Shown here one piece after another: positions 57,634 to 64,000 of a stretch of 64,000 bases of DNA. Each line of letters opens with the position of its first letter. Position 1 is the first letter of the stretch. Made by a program: the position numbers and the translations under genes. This stretch comes from Margaritifera margaritifera (taxonomy: Eukaryota > Mollusca > Bivalvia > Unionida > Margaritiferidae). Under the pieces are notes generated by a model. It was not told the DNA's origin. It was given only the letters and a program-made list of their open reading frames with translations, and did no database searches. The DNA lies in NCBI GenBank assembly GCA_029931535.1, contig JAQPZY010001625.1, positions 801,001-865,000 of the forward strand. Direction: 5' to 3'.

Positions 57634-58897
57634 TTACGAGTGTCTGAAAGGGAGAAATATAATTAGGTGGTACTGAAGCACTAGCAAAAGACACAGACCA
57701 AGCGCCATCAAGGTCTCCAACAAAGGTTGCGATCCGAGACTTTGATCATTGCGGAACAGTCTCGTAAGAAAACTCGAGCCCAAAACAAATGTGATGAACA
57801 CCGTTTGTGTTAGCACGATTACCAAACAATACCAATGCTCCAGATATCTGAATATCTGTTTGTACAGTTGGTATCTGTCGCCGTCAAACCGGATGAAAAA
57901 CATTAAATTAAAAAGTGCTATCAATCACGATGAGAGACTCATGTCGAAATACAAGCACAAATTGTGGATAGAGTCACAGCTTTAGTTGCAAGAGACGATT
58001 TAAGCAAATGGATCCCGGGGAAGAAGGATGCAAGGGCTGCTGATCAGAAAGAGAATCAAACTAGAATATTGAACAATTATTTTCTCAATCTGCAACAAGC
58101 ATTTCTTTAAGAAGATCTAACGATGAAACACTCTACAAACTACGTCCTAAGAATTTTAAAGTGGTATATCTTTTCTCAAGAAACAAATGCCTCTGTACAA
58201 CCCACCAAACTTTTGCCTTGAGGCTGAAGAGTCTGTGAGCACTGGCAGTAGAGGTTTCTCAGAACGCTGAGGTTGCCATTCGTCTAGGCGGAGACATTGA
58301 GTAAAATAGTCTCTGGAATAGCCGTTGAACAGTTTTAATATGAGGAGTGACGAAGAGTTGAAGTAGATGGTAAGAGGAGAACAAGAATCATATTTTCTGA
58401 AAAAAGATTTCGACAGAATTATGGTCAATGTTCAAAGAGTTACTGCAAAGTATAAAACTCTCGTGGAGCTGACAGAAAATCTCCCGAGAGGGCATGCACT
58501 TGTCGGAATGAACTATGCATAATAGCTTGCATGTCAGACAATAGATATAATACAGTCGGCTTATCGGAATGCAACCTCTGTCGCGACACATCAACTTGAC
58601 GCCAGCCACAGATCGGAGGATGAATGTTTGGAACACAGAAACCTTGCTTAACTATCTAATGTTAACTGCCATAATTCCAGAGCAGGTTTCGCGAGTCTGA
58701 AACAACTTGTTCCACTTCTGGATGACTCTTTCCCAGCATGATAACAAGTCCCTACTGGACCGGCAGTCCAATATAGGAATTGATTTATGTTCAACATTAT
58801 TGCTCGACAAGGCACATTTAATGGCCCTCATGATGGCATTGGTAGAACATTGCAAACACATATCTGCCAATGCTGGCAAGCAGGCTAAATAAACCAT
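57634..58897 (-). pseudogene. Possible decayed membrane-protein gene, unrecognised
   Basis: Four minus frames follow one another: 58652-58897, 58388-58636, 58156-58428 and 57634-57924. The second and third overlap and read as one segment with a frameshift. The last has two long hydrophobic stretches ('WYCLVIVLTQTVFITFVLGS' and 'LMALGLCLLLVLQYHLIIFL') suggesting membrane helices. Base composition here is less AT-rich than the surroundings. A multi-pass receptor (for example a chemoreceptor-like protein) is conceivable, but no family signature is present and it may be chance. Confidence 0.22.
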
Positions 58898-58899
58898 TT

Positions 58900-59700
58900 A
58901 AAACGCTTAAGAGTTCTACAACTGGACACATCTAAACGAGAAATCAATTGTTTTTCTTTCTTCTACTCCGAACAACATTTGTGTCTTGCATAGACGTCGC
59001 CTTAAGTAATCACTGGCACAATGGAAGTACACGGCGTGCTTTCCTGAAGGACAGGCCACATTCATTATCGCACAATATCCTGTTATTGAGAAGGGTGCAT
59101 TATTGCAGCTGCTCCAGGATCCCCGGCCAGCGGCCCCTCCCTCTCCGCAACGCAGTGAAATGGTGTATATTTTTATTTTTGGAGGGGAGAGGGGGCTTTT
59201 TGAAATTGTTTCAGGGCCTCTTACCGCCTTAAGCCGCCTTGATCATAGTTGCGTTTGCTAAGAAACATGTACATCCAGCATGAACGTTATTACATGTTCA
59301 TGAAATAATTATCAGAGAAGCATACCTTCATATTAATATTTTTTAGCGTGTTAGTAAATACACTAGCTATCAATTTTATGCAAAAGTTTCATTTTGTCAC
59401 CTGAACGTGTGACTGAAGTTTATATGACAAAAATGCAAGTAATGGCAATGCCATGTGTACGTTTACATTTTGCTTGTGTACGATTTAGTAAATCAACATG
59501 ACTGCATATAATTTTGTAGGTAAACACATTCTTATAAAATATATATGGACTTTTCCTTATTATTGTAGCGTAACATACATGTAGTACGCGGAAGAAGGGT
59601 TAGTTTATATTCCTTGCCGTATTTCCGCAACAACTATTGCTAGAGGACAGAAATGATAGGTTTGAAAATTTGCCAGTTTTATTTCTTAGTGGAAAATTAG
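58900..59700. other. No gene recognised
   Basis: Mixed composition with a GC-richer stretch at 59110-59220. Nothing coding supported. Confidence 0.45.
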
Positions 59701-59840
<140 letters not shown>

Positions 59841-62105
59841 AGGCAGGCTGGAATTAAGAAATTCAGACTACGAACAATCAGGCTAATATTTTATAACACA
59901 TAACGATCCGATACCTGTTTGTACCGGTTAAAGTTCTAATATCAGCATACCTCCAGGTTTATGGAGTGCTAAGCAATACTTTTATAAACCATGATTATTA
60001 ATTGTAATAGCGTTGCCGACTGAGCTGATGGGTGAGTAATATGTATTTAGTTAGACTCTCTCTTAGATAGCACAACACAGTTTGTTTCTTATAAACATTT
60101 AAAAAAATAATAATAATATAGAAATGATAATAAAAATAAACCAGTCTGGCAGTCCTAGACTGATATACTCGAAATTACTAATAAGAGTTGAAGTTACTCT
60201 CTTATACATGGCATTTCTTAAGTATGCAGGATTAGTAATGTCTATGGTATTACATATTTGCTAACCTAAAGTCTGATCTCTAATGCACAGTTTAGATGGT
60301 TGATGCCAAAATTTGAAAACTGGTGAAGCCTGCAGAAACTATCGGTCTGAATCAACAAAACATTTAAGCAGTTCTGTTCATAGATAGTTTTTAACGGGAA
60401 CTGAATAGGTGTGATCCATCTCAATTTTGCACAATCGTACACAGTATAATTTCAGCCTCCGACTGAAGTAGCTTTTGCATTTCAGTCGCTGTTTTGTATC
60501 TACATTAGGTTGCAGCGCCATCTTTTGTATGAAATCATGAATGGTTTATATCAAATTCGACATTGACCAACCAGGATCCACATGGAGATATCTCTATCTT
60601 GCTCTCCTATACATTGAAATGCGTCCTATTTTGAGGTACCTTTAAAGATTAACAATTTGACGGGTGCCCATTTGAGAAAATGTGGTGTGCTACCTTAATA
60701 ACCCACACTGATTACAATCCCTTATTTCTTCCCATCACAACTCTGTATTTGACTGTGCATTAAATGTAGGAGAGTCTTAAGAAAAACAGGAGGGTTAGCA
60801 TATATTCATTTCTGCACAATTTGTTAATATGTACTTACCACCCCCGACCCCGTTATAAAAAGAAGAGGATGTATATAAGTCTATATAAACTCATAACACC
60901 GGGTTGGTCGATAGGTTAGAAACTAGAAAACGTTTAAATAAGATTCTTTGTCTTCTTCGTCTTCGTTTTGCACATAATTTTGATTACTTTTAAAAACACT
61001 TCAGTAGTTATGGGGGATGATACAGGATATAGGGCACACTATGGGGATCTATGGGATTTAAAACTAAGTATGACCCTATTGGGATCGATTGGGAATTTAA
61101 CAGTATGTATAACTCTATGAGAATCTATGTGAATTTAACGTTAAATATGACGATATGCTATATATGTTCTATGGAAAATATAATGTTAAGAACGTCTATA
61201 GGTAAATAAATAAGATGTCCTCATGTGACTGATTTGGATTAAATATGGTGGAACTCCATGAGTCAACACCTATCTTAACTGACTAAGATTTATCATGACT
61301 CATCCACACCTACACCTGCCAACTACAAAACTACAAACGGGGAGGGGGATGTAAAGTTGGAAGTACAGTCATGAAGAGTATCACCAATTGACCATGCACA
61401 CCCACCTTCACTATCCAACACACACCCTTTATAAACCAAACAGAGGAGGGAAGGTAGGGATACATAATGCTCACTCATACGCTTATGGACTATCCAACAT
61501 ATCATGTCACAACCATACCATCACACGTAAGTAGTATATGGCCTGTATTTTTTGCGTCACCACGACATACAAGGAAACACCCTTACAAAATACATTAATA
61601 ACAATCATAAGCCCAAGGTTATCGCGAAATCTTTTTTTTAAAAAAAAAACAAAACAAAACAACAAGACAAACAAAAGCCAACACCATACCACGTATTAAC
61701 TGAACCAGTACGACATATCCACAAACAGCCTTATTTTCATTTCCAAAAACCAACACCCTACCCCATGAAACAAACATAAATTAATATCAACAAAATTACG
61801 AAAAATGGCAAGCCGGCATCGTGCAACAATTTCGTAATTGTTAACATTGGCTCCACGGGGCAATAGTAATAGTCCCTTTAGACCTTAACTACATTCCAAA
61901 TATTCTAATTTATGCCAAAATTGCTAAATATGGGATGCAACAACTAGGAACAAAGCTTCACAGCTGGTCAATATGCCTCCAATAACAGTCTCTATACTCC
62001 TTTCCTACCTTCATAATATCCTTTTTAGGCCCAAATGATTTTAAAAAACCCACCCACCCCCACAAAACCCCAATGCAGCTTCAGAAATAAATAAAAAAAG
62101 AAACA
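59841..62105. other. No gene recognised; degenerate short repeat
   Basis: AT-rich. At 61040-61200 three or four diverged copies of about 47 bases share 'CTATGGGGATCTATGGGA' and 'TTTAAC-GTAA-TATGAC'. Poly-A/T at about 61633-61650. Confidence 0.45.
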
Positions 62106-62109
62106 AAGA

Positions 62110-62146
62110 AACACACACACACACACACGCACACACACACACACAC
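62110..62146 (+). repeat. (AC)n microsatellite
   Basis: AC dinucleotides with one G substitution. Confidence 0.97.
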
Positions 62147-62629
62147 CATATCTTTAAAATATTCTTTAAGGTCTACATTCCCAAAAATTGGTATGCAGGC
62201 ATCATGCAACAATTTACAACACGCTGAGGATGTTGATTGGTATAACAGCCAAAGTTTGCCTTCGAAAAGGACAAACGATCGCCGTACACTCGCCCCAAAA
62301 TATCGGAAAAATATCAATTTTTTAATGCATCTTATGTCATAAATTTATATCGTGAGTAGTCTGGTTCCCTGCTTCGTATGCTCCCATTGTTGTACTCGGC
62401 TATACCGAGTCAGGTGAACGCCAGCGCCATATTGTCATGTGATCAATACAAAATGGCAGCATATGGAAAAAGCTCTGCAAACTGTGGCAAATTTATTCCT
62501 TTAATTATCTATTCCTTACTGAAGCAATGCGAACTTTATCAATACTGTCGGTTTGATCTATATTAGTCGTTATTTTGTGTTAAAGCTTAACCAGCAATTT
62601 CCATAACATATTTATTTTTTACAAATAGT

Positions 62630-63330
62630 TTTACTAGTTGGCGAAGATGAAGGAAAGGAGTATAGACAACGATTTAAAAAATATTTATCATTTCCCACTG
62701 CGTCATCTCAAAAGATTAATTCTCCAACTGATTCCTTGATAACTTTTACGTCGAAATTGTTATAAGGTGATAAATGACAGTCTTAATTTTTCAAAAGATT
62801 AAGACAAAAGTACCAGCTCACTTCTACGAGGGGGTGAGATTAACAATTGTTTTGCAAATATTGCCCATTTCAGACTGCGTCATCTAAAACATTCCATTTG
62901 TAATCGATTCCTTAATCAATTTTATATCAATATTGATATATCATTGTACAAGACAGGCTAGCTATTGCCAAATATTAGAATAGAAATACCAACCCTCTTC
63001 TGCGAGGGAGTGAATGTGACGATATTTTGTCAAATCGTGTACATTTCCGACTGCGTCATCTAAAATATTCCTTTTGCAAACGATTCCTTGATACATTTTA
63101 CATCGAAATTGATATAAGGTGATAGATGTCAAAAATTAAGGTGATAGATGTCAGAAATTAAGATCAAAATACCAACCCTCTTCTATGTATGAGAAGTGAA
63201 GGTGACGATATTTTCCCCAAATACTGCACATTTGAGACTGAGTCATTTAAACAATTTCATTTGCAGTCGATTCTTTTATCAATTTAACATTCATATTGAT
63301 ATATAGTTCTATTTTACTGCCCATATTTTG
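62630..63330 (+). repeat. 176-bp satellite-like tandem repeat, 4 copies
   Basis: The marker 'GACTGCGTCATCTAAAA' (or variant) lies near 62697, 62873, 63049 and 63234, giving periods of 176, 176 and about 185. Other shared boxes are 'CGATTCCTTGAT', 'TTTTACATCGAAATTGATAT', 'ACCAACCCTCTTCT' and 'GTGACGATATTTT'. The longer third period comes from a 22-bp duplication at 63118-63162. Confidence 0.9.
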
Positions 63331-63334
63331 CCAA

Positions 63335-64000
63335 AGATTAACCATACTTCAGTTATGAATTAATCACAGAGGGGAAGATTTTTCTTGAAGAAGAGCACTT
63401 TTTGGAACAAATGGTTTGTGATAAAATGACTTGACGCAGATGATTCAGGTTTGAATGTCATCCGTTTGGAAATAGAAACAGGTAAGAGCACATTCATGTC
63501 TTTATTTTACATTAGATAAACATAACAAATAAGAAGAATCAATAGAAAACGACACAATCTGACGGTGTTTTAGAGATGTGGAGAGAGGCAGATGGGAGGA
63601 GCTAGAAGGGCACCGAAGGCAAAGGGGAGAGTGTCTTATATTTGTGTGTAGGTTTTGCACTGCCAAGACACCAGCTTTCTTTTACGAGGGGTGCTGGAGA
63701 CATGGATTGTGAGAGGGAGTAATGGGATAAAAATCAGATTAAGGTTGTATCGTCCAAACTTTACCATTAGTAACATCTTTATTTACTCTGACATTCTGTG
63801 CTGGCATTGTCATTAAGGGAAAAATAAGTCGCTGTTTCAAGCATGAAATCAAAGTACATGTACATGTAAAAATGTATGATGAAATATTCATCGTGTTATG
63901 TTAAATAAATATCCTTTTGTATGAGGTAAATATGTTTAATTAATGGTATTAGCATAAGATGGGTGAAACATTCCTAATAAATTATTAATTTAATAATTTT
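63335..64000. other. No gene recognised
   Basis: Sequence to the right edge of the window without repeats or convincing frames. Confidence 0.45.

Overview
The window looks like AT-rich, repeat-dense, intron-bearing nuclear DNA from a marine invertebrate. A mollusc or other lophotrochozoan is the best guess, from the kinds of LINEs, hAT, SINEs, Polinton-like genes, CARD gene and abundant microsatellites seen. There is no prokaryotic gene organisation and no intact rRNA or tRNA gene. Most open frames are short and many are simply translations of simple repeats.

Layout. 1-9 kb holds dispersed repeats, a decayed coding fragment of an invertebrate multicopy (probably transposon) protein at 2.9-3.44 kb, minisatellites and local duplications. 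A tRNA-derived SINE with a 9-bp target duplication lies at 9.57-9.86 kb. The segment 11.1-14.86 kb is a compact, broken Polinton/adintovirus-like remnant: on the minus strand a small unknown protein, a core-type protein joined to an adenain-like protease, a capsid fragment and the C-terminal end of a protein-primed-type B DNA polymerase; on the plus strand a parvovirus-type phospholipase A2 domain and a retroviral-type integrase. A decayed LINE reverse transcriptase follows (15.0-16.4 kb), then a 145-bp-unit repeat array (17.2-18.45 kb), a solo LTR with 4-bp target duplication (20.26-21.13 kb), a second LINE (21.57-23.1 kb), and large inverted repeats around 20.1 and 23.7 kb.

25.7-31.5 kb is rich in tandem DNA (tetranucleotide, 31-bp, 48-bp, CT and TA arrays). 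Inside a TA microsatellite sits an internally deleted hAT transposon (27.27-28.67 kb) that still encodes a 208-residue protein joining the zinc finger to the dimerisation end of the transposase. From 34.6 to 37.56 kb there is what I take to be the only host gene I can support: a small CARD-domain protein in four exons whose splice phases all agree, ending with an AATAAA signal.

38.8-42.7 kb is a nearly full-length but frameshifted LINE on the minus strand, with an N-terminal 2A-like motif, endonuclease, reverse transcriptase and C-terminal cysteine region. Its upstream side (42.7-44.26 kb) is duplicated and contains a perfect 93-bp inverted repeat. An L1-type ORF1 remnant (44.39-45.25 kb) follows, with a 20-copy 25-bp array behind it. 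46-64 kb is mostly AT-rich DNA without recognisable genes, carrying a minisatellite, paired 370-bp repeats, a second SINE (56.05-56.24 kb), a doubtful decayed membrane-protein gene (57.6-58.9 kb) and a 176-bp satellite-like array (62.6-63.3 kb).

All protein names are from reading translated sequence by eye; no database search was run.
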